Below are positions 43,105-51,477 of a stretch of DNA of 64,000 nucleotides, one piece after another (positions within the stretch are counted from its first letter, which is position 1; every line of letters begins with the position of its first letter). The notes beneath the pieces are model-generated. The model was given only the letters and a program-made list of their open reading frames with translations. It did no database searches and was not told where the DNA came from. A program made the translations under genes and the position numbers. Source of the stretch: RHKX01 sp963784885 (GTDB taxonomy: Bacteria > Actinomycetota > Thermoleophilia > Solirubrobacterales > 70-9); contig CAWATA010000004.1 in assembly GCA_963784885.1 (NCBI GenBank), positions 186,001 through 250,000 of the forward strand, in the 5' to 3' direction.

Positions 43105-44642
43105 TGGGCGAGACGACCGATCAGTCCGGCCTCGGGGCCGCGCGTGAGGCCGCACTCGCGGGGGGTCCGGCACGCCACCACGAGAAGACCGCCGAGCAGG
43201 GCAAGCTCCCGGTCCGCGAGCGGGTGGCGCTGCTGCTCGACACCGGCAGCTTCTCCGAGGAGGCGCAGCTCGCCAACTGGGACAAGGAGGGTCTCGGCGC
43301 CGACGGCGTCGTCACCGGACTCGGCACGATCGGTGGCAGGCGAGTCGCCCTGATGGCGAACGACCCGACCGTCAAGGCCGGCTCCTGGGGAGCCAAGACC
43401 GTCGAGAAGATCATCCGCATCCAGGAGCGGGCGCTGAGCCTCGAGCTGCCGATGATCTATCTCGTCGACTCGGCCGGCGCTCGGATCACCGATCAGGTCC
43501 AGATGTTCCCGGGACGGCGCGGGGCCGGGAGGATCTTCCACAACGAGGTGAAGATGTCCGGCCGCGTGCCGCAGGTCTGCGTCCTCTTCGGGCCGTCGGC
43601 GGCGGGCGGCGCCTACATCCCGGCGTTCTGCGACGTCGTGGTGATGCGCGACGGCAACGCCTCGATGTACCTCGGCTCGCCCCGGATGGCCGAGATGGTC
43701 ATCGGCGAGGTGGTCACCCTCGAGGAGATGGGCGGCGCGCGGATGCACACCGGCGTCTCCGGGTGCGGGCACTTCCTCGCCGAGACCGACGAGGAGGCGA
43801 TCGGGATCGCCAAGGACTACCTGGCGTTCATGCCGACCAGCTTCCGCGAGGATCCGCCCACGGTCGCACCGGGAGAGCCCGACCCGGGCGCCCTGCCCTC
43901 GCAGGTGATCCCCGGCGACGAGAAGACGCCGTTCGACATCCGGGAGCTGATCGAAGGCGTCTGCGACGCCGGCACCTTCCTCGAGGTCCACGCCCGCTGG
44001 GCGAAGGAGCTGGTCGTCGGCTACGCGCGCCTCGACGGCAGCGCGATCGGGATCGTCGCCAACCAGCCGAAGCAGAAGGGCGGCGTCCTGTTCGTCGACT
44101 CCTCCGACAAGGCCGCCCGCTTCATCAACACCTGCAACGCCTACAACATTCCGCTCCTGTTCCTCGCCGACGTCCCCGGTTTCATGATCGGCAAGGCCGT
44201 CGAGCGGCAGGGGATCATCCGGCACGGCGCGAAGATGGTCAGCGCAGTCAGCTCGGCGACGGTTCCGAAGATCTCGGTCGTCGTCCGCAAGGCCTACGGG
44301 GCCGGCCTCTACGCCATGGCCGGACCGGCGTTCGAGCCCGACGCCTGCATCGCGTTGCCGGGCGCTCAGATCGCGGTGATGGGCCCCGAGGCGGCCATCA
44401 ACGCCGTCTACTACAACCAGATCCAGGCGATCGAGGGCGAGGCCGAGCGCGCCGAGTTCGTGGCCGCCAAGCGGGCCGAGTACTCGGAGGACATCGACAT
44501 CCTCCACCTCGCCTCCGAGCTCGTCGTCGACTCGGTCATCGAGCCGGACGAGCTCCGTGTCGAGCTGATCCGCCGTTACGCCGAGGCCGCCGGCAAGGAC
44601 CGGCACTTCACCGAGCGCCACAACCCGATCACGCCGGCCTGA
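43104..44642 (+). CDS. Biotin-dependent acyl-CoA carboxylase carboxyltransferase subunit
   Basis: This 512-residue carboxyltransferase beta-type subunit belongs to the family of propionyl-, methylcrotonyl- and geranyl-CoA carboxylases. It contains the crotonase-fold halves with GGRRVALMANDPTVKAGSWG and CVLFGPSAAGGAYIPAFCD, and C-terminal VPKISVVVRKAYGAGLYAMA and ALPGAQIAVMGPEAA. These features are intermediate between propionyl- and methylcrotonyl-type enzymes. The ATG overlaps the DivIVA-like stop. The biotin-carboxylase subunit is not in the window. Propionyl-CoA carboxylation (ethylmalonyl-CoA pathway) or methylcrotonyl-CoA carboxylation (with the HMG-CoA lyase gene) both fit the locale. 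Confidence 0.9.
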   Translation: MGETTDQSGLGAAREAALAGGPARHHEKTAEQGKLPVRERVALLLDTGSFSEEAQLANWDKEGLGADGVVTGLGTIGGRRVALMANDPTVKAGSWGAKTVEKIIRIQERALSLELPMIYLVDSAGARITDQVQMFPGRRGAGRIFHNEVKMSGRVPQVCVLFGPSAAGGAYIPAFCDVVVMRDGNASMYLGSPRMAEMVIGEVVTLEEMGGARMHTGVSGCGHFLAETDEEAIGIAKDYLAFMPTSFREDPPTVAPGEPDPGALPSQVIPGDEKTPFDIRELIEGVCDAGTFLEVHARWAKELVVGYARLDGSAIGIVANQPKQKGGVLFVDSSDKAARFINTCNAYNIPLLFLADVPGFMIGKAVERQGIIRHGAKMVSAVSSATVPKISVVVRKAYGAGLYAMAGPAFEPDACIALPGAQIAVMGPEAAINAVYYNQIQAIEGEAERAEFVAAKRAEYSEDIDILHLASELVVDSVIEPDELRVELIRRYAEAAGKDRHFTERHNPITPA

Positions 44643-44685
44643 GTCCGCCTCGACAATCGAAGATTTTTGATGTAACGTCGTACTA

Positions 44686-45291
44686 ATGAATACGGCGAGC
44701 GGCTACAGGCTCGGAAAGCGCGCCGTCGCGCAGGACCGAACCCGTCAACGGATCCTCGCGGCGGCCGAGATCTTGTACATGGAGCGCTGGTACGACGACG
44801 TGAGTCTTCGCGAGGTCGCGTTGCGCGCCGGGGTCGCGTTGCAGACCGTCGTCAACCACTTCGGCGCCAAGGGAGGGCTGCTGGCGGCCGTCGCCGAGGC
44901 CGTCGGCGGCCGGATCGATCGCCACCGCGACGAGGTTGCGGCCGGGGACGTGGCGGGAGGCGTCGCGATGCTGGTCGACGAGTACGAGGAGATCGGCGAC
45001 GCGATCGTCAGGATGATCGCGCTCGAGGGCCGGGTCGCGGAGCTGACCCCACTGCTTGCTCACGGACGCCAGGTGCACCGCGACTGGGTCGAGCGCGTCT
45101 TCGCCCAGTGGCTGTCGCGGGAGCCGAGCGCCGAGCGCGAGCGGCGGACGGTGACGCTGATCGCCGCCACGGACGTCCTCATGTGGAAGATCCTGCGACG
45201 GGAGCAGAGCCTGAGCCGCGACGAGACCGAGGCTGCGATGAGGGAGACGGCACTGGCGTTGGTCGAGCGCTCCGGGGGGAAAGGCCGATGA
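44686..45291 (+). CDS. TetR-family transcriptional regulator
   Basis: This is a 201-residue regulator. The N-terminal helix-turn-helix is RTRQRILAAAEILYMERWYD followed by LREVALRAGVALQTVVNHFG, and the C-terminal ligand-binding part is helical without recognisable pocket residues. TAACGT (44673-44678) ends 7 nt before ATG 44686 and the upstream sequence is AT-rich. It overlaps the glycosyltransferase start (ATGA), so it probably controls that gene and itself. Confidence 0.9.
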   Translation: MNTASGYRLGKRAVAQDRTRQRILAAAEILYMERWYDDVSLREVALRAGVALQTVVNHFGAKGGLLAAVAEAVGGRIDRHRDEVAAGDVAGGVAMLVDEYEEIGDAIVRMIALEGRVAELTPLLAHGRQVHRDWVERVFAQWLSREPSAERERRTVTLIAATDVLMWKILRREQSLSRDETEAAMRETALALVERSGGKGR

Positions 45292-46574
45292 GCCGGATCC
45301 TCTTCACGCTCTGGGACGGGGGCGGCAACTCACCGCCGGTCCTCAGCGTCGCGAGCGCGCTCGTCGAGCGCGGCCACGAGGTCCGGGTCCTGGCGGACCG
45401 CAGCCTGCGGGATGCGGTCGACCGCTCGGGTGCCCGACACGTTCCCTGGGCGACCGCGCCGCAGCGGGATTCGTCGCACCCGAGCACGGAGTTCGTCCGC
45501 GACTCCGAGGCGCGGACGCCTCTCGGCGCCACGGCGAGGCTTCGCGACCGGCTCATCGTCGGCGCTGCGCCGGCCTTTGCGGCGGACACCCTCGCGGAGA
45601 TCGGCCGCGAAGCGGCCGACGTGGTCGTGTCCGAGAACCTGCTGCTCGGCTCTCAGGTCGCTGCGGTCGGGGCCGGCGTCCCGAGCGCCTCGATCGTTCC
45701 GAACATCTATCCGGGTGCGGTGCCGGGAGTTCCGCCGTTCGGGCTCGGCCTCGCCCCCCGCGACGATCTGATCGGACGTGTCCGCGATCGGCTCGCGGCG
45801 GCGCTCGGGGCGAGAATCTGGGACAAGAGGCTCGACGACATCAATCGGCTCCTCGCCGAACACGGTCAGCCGCAGACGCGGACGCTGTTCGATCTGCTCG
45901 ATCGTCCCGACGTCGTGCTGGTGCTGACGTCGGCGGCGTTCGAGTTCGGCGGCGGGGCCCGGGTTCCCGGGAACGTCCGCTACTGCGGACCCCGTCTCGA
46001 CGATCCGGCCTGGACGGGTGAATGGAGAGAGCCCGACGGCAGCGGCCCGCTCGTGCTCGTCTCGCTCAGCACGACGGTGCAAGGACAGGCACCGATGATC
46101 AGCCGGGTCGTTAAGGCACTCGGAACGATGGAGGTACGTGGGCTCGTCACGACCGGTCCGAGCTTCGATGCCGCCGGCCTCGACGCCCCTCCGAACGTGA
46201 CCGTGGTCGCATCTGCGCCGCATTCCGCCGTGCTGCCGCTGGCCGACGCGGTCGTGACCCATGCCGGTCATGGGACCGTCATCAAGGCGCTGGCGAACGG
46301 AGTGCCGCTCCTCTGCATGCCCGTCGGGCGCGATCAACCGGACACCGCCGCGCGCGTCGTCGGGTCCGGCGCCGGCCTGCGGCTTCGCCCTGGGGCGTCC
46401 TCGCGGTCGATCGCTCGAGCCCTCGGGTCGCTCCTCGCCGAGCCCCGCTACCGGGCGGGGGCCGAGCGGATCGCCGCGGCGATCGCCACCGATCGCGAGC
46501 GGGACCTTGCCGCCGATGAGATCGAAGCCGCCGCCGCCCGCTCGGCGGCCGTCAGCTCGCCCACCGTTTCCTGA
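45288..46574 (+). CDS. UDP-glycosyltransferase-like (MGT/EryCIII type) enzyme
   Basis: This is a 428-residue GT-B-fold glycosyltransferase of the family that decorates natural products or drugs. It begins with SRILFTLWDGGGNSPPVLSV and ends with a C-terminal donor-binding half whose motif is APHSAVLPLADAVVTHAGHG, followed by GVPLLCMPVGRDQPDTAARV, matching the UGT H-x-G and D-Q pattern. ATG 45288 overlaps the TetR stop (ATGA). A TetR-controlled glycosyltransferase suggests inactivation or modification of a small toxic molecule. Acceptor unknown. Confidence 0.88.
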   Translation: MSRILFTLWDGGGNSPPVLSVASALVERGHEVRVLADRSLRDAVDRSGARHVPWATAPQRDSSHPSTEFVRDSEARTPLGATARLRDRLIVGAAPAFAADTLAEIGREAADVVVSENLLLGSQVAAVGAGVPSASIVPNIYPGAVPGVPPFGLGLAPRDDLIGRVRDRLAAALGARIWDKRLDDINRLLAEHGQPQTRTLFDLLDRPDVVLVLTSAAFEFGGGARVPGNVRYCGPRLDDPAWTGEWREPDGSGPLVLVSLSTTVQGQAPMISRVVKALGTMEVRGLVTTGPSFDAAGLDAPPNVTVVASAPHSAVLPLADAVVTHAGHGTVIKALANGVPLLCMPVGRDQPDTAARVVGSGAGLRLRPGASSRSIARALGSLLAEPRYRAGAERIAAAIATDRERDLAADEIEAAAARSAAVSSPTVS

Positions 46575-46593
46575 CGCACCGGCCCGAGCGCGA

Positions 46594-47304
46594 TCAGCGG
46601 TACTCCGGGTTGGGGTGATCGAAGCGCGCCCCGGCGTCCCACTCGCTGCGCTGGTTGCCGTAGGCGGGAATGCCGCCCGAGCGCTTCAGCAGGGCGGCGA
46701 CGTGCATCAGGTTCCAGGTCATGAACGTGGTGTTGCGGCGCGTGAACTCGTTCTCGAGCCCGCCGCTGCCGGGATCGGCGTAGCTCGGGCCCGGGCCGGC
46801 CTCGCCGATCCAGCCCGCATCAGCCTGCGGCGGGATCGTGTAGCCCAGGTGCTGCAGCGAGTAGAGCGTGTTCATCGCGACGTGCTTGATCCCGTCCTCG
46901 TTGCCGGTGACGAGGACCCCGCCGACGCGACCGTAGTAGACCCACTGACCCTGCTCGTTGAGGTTTCCCGAGTAGCCGTAGAGGCGCTCGATGACCCGCG
47001 TGCAGATGCTCGACTTCTCGCCGAGCCAGATCGGGGTCCCGATCACGAGGATGTCGGCGTCGAAGACGCGCTGCTGGATCGCGGGCCAGTCGTCGCTGCC
47101 GAAGCCGTGCTCGGTCATGTCCTCGTCGACGCCCGGCGGCACCACGCGGTCGGCGACGCGGATCACCTCGGTGGCGACGCCGTTCGCCTCCATGATCGCG
47201 ACCGAGTTGTCCATCAGCGCCTGCGTGTTGGACGGGGACGGGGACGGCTTCAGCGTGCAGTTGAGAAAGAGCGCGCTGAGGTCGGAGAAATCGTGCTCGG
47301 ACAT
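46594..47304 (-). CDS. Flavodoxin-fold NADPH-dependent FMN reductase-like protein
   Basis: This is a 236-residue flavodoxin-like reductase. The phosphate loop is near LFLNCTLKPSPSPSNTQALM, and ADILVIGTPIWLGEKSSICT binds the flavin ring. VYYGRVGGVLVTGNEDGIKH is the following strand and helix. The C-terminus is extended, with GGIPAYGNQRSEWDAGARFD, compared with minimal FMN reductases. A GGAC Shine-Dalgarno-like site lies about 9 nt upstream of the ATG. It is convergent with the glycosyltransferase gene and divergent from the P450. It may serve as electron donor or quinone reductase. Confidence 0.82.
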   Translation of the reverse strand: MSEHDFSDLSALFLNCTLKPSPSPSNTQALMDNSVAIMEANGVATEVIRVADRVVPPGVDEDMTEHGFGSDDWPAIQQRVFDADILVIGTPIWLGEKSSICTRVIERLYGYSGNLNEQGQWVYYGRVGGVLVTGNEDGIKHVAMNTLYSLQHLGYTIPPQADAGWIGEAGPGPSYADPGSGGLENEFTRRNTTFMTWNLMHVAALLKRSGGIPAYGNQRSEWDAGARFDHPNPEYR

Positions 47305-47435
47305 CGGTTCCGGGTCCTTTCGAAGCGGTGACGGTTCGGGACTGAGTCCCCCGGACCGAGCCGTTCGTTACAAGCGGGTAGATTGCGAGCGAGGACTGGC
47401 TGGTCGACCAACCCACGGTGCCGGAGGAGAGCGAG

Positions 47436-48708
47436 ATGGCGAGCGAGCAGACGACCCCCACCAAGGCGGAGGAGGCCGGGGCGCTCGACGTCCCGATCGA
47501 CGAGTTGCGGGTCGCCGACGACGCGTACTGGGAGGATGGCGCTCCCTACGACCTGTTCAAGCGCCTCCGATCGGAGTGCCCCGTGCACTGGAGCGGCTCC
47601 ATCAGCCAGTATCCCGACGAGGAGGGCTTCTGGTCGATCACCACCGCCGACGACGTCCACACGGTGAGCCGCGACTGGAAGACCTATTCGTCGGCGACGG
47701 GGATCACCGCCCTGACCCACTCGATCCTGCCGCTCGAGCTTCAGCAGGCGATGTTCATCGGCATGGATCCGCCGAAGCACGACCGGCTCAAGGCGCTGCT
47801 TCCAGCGCGGGTTCACCCCGAAGCGGATCGCCGACCACGAGGAGGCGATCCGCGCGATCACGATCGACGTCCTCGACGGGCTCGGCGATCGCGAGACCTG
47901 CGATCTCGTCAACGACGTCGCTCAGCCGGTCGTCTCCCGCGTGATCCACAGCTTCATGGGAATCCCGCCGGAGGACGACGCCGACTGGGCCCGCCTCATG
48001 AACTCGATCCTTGCGGCGAACGACCCAGATCTGAACCCCGGCGGTCCCGAGCAGATCGTGCAGCGCGACGTCCCGGAGATCTTCGAGCGCTGCAGCAAGC
48101 TGATCGCCGAGCGGCGCGAGAACCCGACCGACGATCTGACGAGTGTCCTCGTCCACGCCGAGATCGACGGCGAGCGGCTCGAGGAGCACGAGATCGTCAT
48201 GGGTTTCTTCCTCCTCGTGGCGGCCGGCAACGACTCGACCAAGGCGACGTACTGCAGCGGGATGCGAGCGCTGCTCGAGAACCCCGAGCAGAAGCGCAAG
48301 CTCCTCGAGGATCCCGCGCTCGTTCCCGACGCGGTCGAGGAGGCGCTGCGGATGTACCCGGCGTTCGCTCACTTCCGGAGAACGGCGACCGAGGACACCG
48401 AGCTCGGCGGCCAGACGATCCGCAAGGGCGAGAAGGTCGTCATGTGGTACGTCTCCTCCAATCGCGACGAGACGCGGTACGAGGATGCCGACACCTTCGA
48501 CGTCGACCGCAAGCCCGAGCATCAGGCGTTCGGCGCCGGCGGCCGGCACTTCTGCCTCGGCACGGCGCTGGCGCGGCTCGAGCTCCGGGTCCTGATCGAG
48601 GAAACGCTGAAGCGCTACCCCGAGATCGAGCTCGACGGAGAGCCGCAGCACGCAGCGACCCAGTTCGTCAATCAGCTCAAGTCGCTGCCGGTTCGCCTGC
48701 GGCGCTGA
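47436..48708 (+). pseudogene. Cytochrome P450, interrupted by a single-base frameshift
   Basis: A P450 is readable in two frames. The N-terminal part (from ATG 47436, with GGAGGAG 8 nt before) reads DELRVADDAYWEDGAPYDLF to FIGMDPPKHDRLKAL. Then an extra C near 47796-47799 changes the frame. The second frame continues FQRGFTPKRIADHEEAIRAI, then the I-helix LLVAAGNDSTKAT, EEALRMYPAF (E-x-x-R) and the heme loop AFGAGGRHFCLGTALARLE, ending at 48708. All P450 landmarks are intact apart from the single base, so this is either a recent inactivation or a sequencing/assembly error. If corrected it is a bacterial class I P450. Confidence 0.85.
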
Positions 48709-49921
48709 CGGCGCCGCCGCGCCCGAGGTCGCGATCGAGGAGCCGGATCACGTCGGCCGCGAGGCGGGCCGCGCAAGCGATTGCGGCGGGGTCGACGTTC
48801 GCAGGCACGTCGTCGGGGGTGTGGTGGCCGGCGGGTAGGGCCAGCCCGGGCTCGCGGCAGGTGATCGCGATCGCCGGGTAGCGATGGGCGCGGGCGACGA
48901 TCGCCGCGGTTGCGCGCGCGTCGCGGATCGGCTCGGCGTCGAACGCGCCCTCGCCGTCGTGGGCGATCGCGACCGCAGCGCAGAGCTCGGCGAGCTGCGT
49001 GTCGAGCGGCAGGCTGACCGCGAGGCCGCCGCTGAGCGCGAATCGGGGCTGTCCGCGGCCGACCGACTCGAACGACACGAACCGGGTGGTCGCGGGGTCG
49101 AGCTGCTTGCGATGGCCGCGGACGAACGAGCGGAAGCCCTGCATCGTCGTCTCTCCGCCTCCGGCCAGCACCAGCTCGACCCGGAGATTTCCGGGCGGGT
49201 CCTCGTCGAACAGCCGGGCCACCTCGAGCGCCGCGGCCACGCCCGAGGCGTTGGCATTCGCCCCGGGCGATGCGGGCGAGAGCGCGATCTCCCCGAGTGC
49301 GAAGCAGGCGACGATCAGGATCAGCGTCGGTACGAGCTGGACGTAGTCGAGCCAGGTCGGGTCGAACCCCGCCATCCGGGCGCCCACAGGCAACAGCAGC
49401 ACGGCGATCGACCAGAACCAGATCCGCGTCGGCGAGGAAACGACCGGGAACCGCCGCGCCGCCCGCTCGGCCATCCGGATCCAGATCCCTGTGTATACGG
49501 CGCCGGTGCGGGGTGCGTCGACGTTTGCGCAGAGGAAGACCCGAGGCTCGCCGGCGCCGGGTCCCGGCGTCCGCGCGACGAGGTTCTGCGAGGCGCGGCG
49601 GAAGAGCAGCCGGCGCAGCAGATACCAGCGCGCCGAGAGGTCGAGGTAGGCGGAGCTCGCCGCCGCCAGCACCATCGCGAAACCGACTACGGGGTCGCTC
49701 GCGGCGACCACGCTGCCGGCCACCGCCAGCAGGCAGTGCAGGAGGTGCACGACCGGCCACTGCGGGTGGACCCAGGTCGGCTCGACCTCGCATTGCCGCC
49801 CGGCCGACTCCAGCTCCGCCTTCAGCGCGTTCGTGAGCCGTCGCTCGGCATCGGATCCCGGCAGCCGGTCCCGGTGCCCGCAGATCTCGGCGACCCGCTC
49901 GCTGATCGTCCCCGCGCTCAC
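48677..49921 (-). CDS. M28-like membrane peptidase homologue, metal ligands substituted
   Basis: This 414-residue protein resembles a branch of M28 zinc aminopeptidases that contains internal transmembrane segments. Two hydrophobic hairpins (about residues 60-95 and 165-215) lie within the chain. Compared with the family I recall, AHYD is CANVD (His lost, about 131), GANDNASG is GANANASG (bridging Asp lost, 220-227), and GAEE is GGGE (catalytic Glu lost, 254-257); HHTPDD (near 367) remains. At least three metal or catalytic residues are thus absent. GTG 49921 is the start used; GTG 49960 would add 13 residues. Its 3' end overlaps the P450 end by 32 nt. Confidence 0.75.
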   Translation of the reverse strand: MSAGTISERVAEICGHRDRLPGSDAERRLTNALKAELESAGRQCEVEPTWVHPQWPVVHLLHCLLAVAGSVVAASDPVVGFAMVLAAASSAYLDLSARWYLLRRLLFRRASQNLVARTPGPGAGEPRVFLCANVDAPRTGAVYTGIWIRMAERAARRFPVVSSPTRIWFWSIAVLLLPVGARMAGFDPTWLDYVQLVPTLILIVACFALGEIALSPASPGANANASGVAAALEVARLFDEDPPGNLRVELVLAGGGETTMQGFRSFVRGHRKQLDPATTRFVSFESVGRGQPRFALSGGLAVSLPLDTQLAELCAAVAIAHDGEGAFDAEPIRDARATAAIVARAHRYPAIAITCREPGLALPAGHHTPDDVPANVDPAAIACAARLAADVIRLLDRDLGRGGAVSAAGEPAAT

Positions 49922-50015
49922 CCTTGGAGCATTGCGGAGTTCGCGGCCGGGCGGTCCCACCCGCCGTCCGCCGCCCGCGTCGCCGCCCGCCGGGCTCCTA
50001 GACTCGTCTCCGCGA

Positions 50016-50054
50016 GCCCCGGTAGCTCAGCTGGATAGAGCGCCGGCCTTCTAA
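50016..50054 (+). pseudogene. Displaced 5' half of tRNA-Arg(UCU)
   Basis: This 39-nt segment equals the 5' half of the complete tRNA-Arg at 54429 without a mismatch, from the first acceptor base through the anticodon loop (…CTTCTAA), after which the sequence is unrelated. It keeps an apparent promoter box (TAGACT, 49999-50004) 12 nt upstream. The fragment is the left attachment-site copy of the integrated element. Confidence 0.85.
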
Positions 50055-50297
50055 CCGTCGCGGCCAATCGGCATAAGTTGGCCTCAATTCCGCCTGGACA
50101 GTGCGTTCGTGGCACCTCGCCGATAGGGCAAAGGGAGAGGCCGATTCGGCTGAGTTTGGTCGATTTCTGGGGGTTTGGGCACGAGTGCCCATTCACCAGG
50201 GATAAGCGAACGGCGAGTCAGCCGCGCTCGTCAACAGATCTCAGCGCTTGGGCGAATCCCCCACGGAAGAGCCACGAATCGGGTCGGCTATCGGTTT

Positions 50298-50597
50298 TTA
50301 CTTTGACACCGGAGAGCCCGAGCCGCCCTGCTCGAACAACCTGCCTGCCGAAATCGTTTCTGCCATCTCTGCGGACTCCGCGCGGTAGGCGGTGCCGTCC
50401 TCGTACTCGATCACCGGCAGCATGTGCTGGCCGCTGATTTGGATCACGTCCGTGCGGCGACCGCGCGGGTATATGGGCTCCTTGATGACCTCGTACTCGA
50501 TCCCCTCCTCGTCCAGCGCCTTCTGGACCTTCCAGCAGTGGTCCAGGTTGTTGTGCACGAACGTGAACGGGCAGCGGTGCAGCTTGACCTTCGCCAT
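50298..50597 (-). CDS. Glutaredoxin/GST N-terminal-like thioredoxin-fold protein
   Basis: This 99-residue protein has a thioredoxin fold: KVKLHRCPFTFVHNNLDHCW (strand, then Cys with a second Cys 11 residues later), IEYEVIKEPIYPRGRRTDVI and the cis-proline element GQHMLPVIEYEDGTAYRAES. The CxxC of glutaredoxins is replaced by a single active-site cysteine followed by Pro-Phe, as in some GST N-terminal domains. A GAGGAGG Shine-Dalgarno lies before the ATG. It is the first gene from the left end of the tRNA-Arg element. It may bind glutathione, mycothiol or another thiol; role unknown. Confidence 0.8.
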   Translation of the reverse strand: MAKVKLHRCPFTFVHNNLDHCWKVQKALDEEGIEYEVIKEPIYPRGRRTDVIQISGQHMLPVIEYEDGTAYRAESAEMAETISAGRLFEQGGSGSPVSK

Positions 50598-50627
50598 GGG
50601 TACCTCCTCGATTCGGTCGGCAAGAGC

Positions 50628-51326
50628 CTAGTGCTTGAGGTCGCCCTCCCCCGTCTCACGGTCAGCGAGCTCTGCGGGATCGACTCGAGGGGCTCGGGTT
50701 AGGTCGGAGGGATCTAGGGTCACGCGATGGCCGTCGAGCTCCAGCTCAACAGCGACGATGCCTGGTTCGGCGGGGTCGGTTACGAAGTCCACCGGTATCG
50801 CTCCGCCGGCAACCTCCCGCCAGCGGCTGTTGACGGCGGAGGCGTCAGCGACGGCGACCGTCAGGCCGCGCAGGCTCCCTGAGGCGCTGCGACGATGCCA
50901 GCCCGGGCCACCCCACCGCCAGCTGGCCGGTGGTCGAGGCTCGCTGAGGGAGACGATCGCTCCGCCGATCTCGGCGGGGTGGAGGTGCGCTTCGGTCATC
51001 TCGTCGAGCTCGACCTCGAACACCTCGCGGATCCCCAGCCGTCGGGCGCGCTCTCGCGCCCCGGCCACGTCCTCGACTTGCAGCATCGCCATGTATCCGC
51101 AGTCGCCGCCTCGCCGCTCGAGCTGCCTTCCGGCGGCCGTTCCTTCTTGCATCGGCGAGACAAGCTCGAGGAACGTGTCCCCGATCGCGAAGACGGCGTT
51201 GCGCAGACCGAAGTGGGCGACGGCGGGGTCGGCATAGGGCTCCCGAAGGGGAAGCATTGAACGCAGAGCGTCCGTCGAGCGGTCGAGGTCTGCAACGGCG
51301 ATCACGGCTTGGCGAAGGCGGGGCAT
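50628..51326 (-). CDS. VOC-family (glyoxalase/bleomycin resistance-like) protein
   Basis: This is a 232-residue protein of the vicinal oxygen chelate superfamily. It has two beta-alpha-beta modules: LRQAVIAVADLDRSTDALRS with GDTFLELVSPMQEGTA in the first, and SLRGLTVAVADASAVNSRWR with VAVELELDGHRVTLDP in the second. Potential ligands are His/Glu near ELVSP (first module) and the second-module Glu. ATG 51326 is preferred to a longer start. It sits between the GST-like gene and the N-terminally anchored protein within the element. Substrate unknown; a lyase or binding protein are both possible. Confidence 0.82.
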   Translation of the reverse strand: MPRLRQAVIAVADLDRSTDALRSMLPLREPYADPAVAHFGLRNAVFAIGDTFLELVSPMQEGTAAGRQLERRGGDCGYMAMLQVEDVAGARERARRLGIREVFEVELDEMTEAHLHPAEIGGAIVSLSEPRPPASWRWGGPGWHRRSASGSLRGLTVAVADASAVNSRWREVAGGAIPVDFVTDPAEPGIVAVELELDGHRVTLDPSDLTRAPRVDPAELADRETGEGDLKH

Positions 51327-51477
51327 CGTCTCAGTATCGCCAGCAGCGCTGTGTGTGGGCACCGAGGTCGTCTCTCTTGGGGGAGAATCCTCGCGGCCCA
51401 CTTTCGATAGATTCGCGGTTGCTCAGCGTTCTTGTCGGCGGACGGGGAACGACCCTCGCGAGCGGAAGGAGTGTCAG

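Noticed and set aside
42576..44621. 681-codon minus-strand frame across the DivIVA-like and carboxyltransferase genes
   Set aside because: Codon-position shadow of intact genes on the plus strand; composition is low-complexity with no motifs.
43104..44642. Calling the carboxyltransferase specifically propionyl-CoA or methylcrotonyl-CoA carboxylase
   Set aside because: C-terminal motifs are intermediate, and the biotin-carboxylase partner that would help is not in the window.
50016..50090. Second functional tRNA-Arg at the left end
   Set aside because: Only the first 39 nt match; the anticodon 3' strand, variable loop, T arm and acceptor 3' strand are absent.
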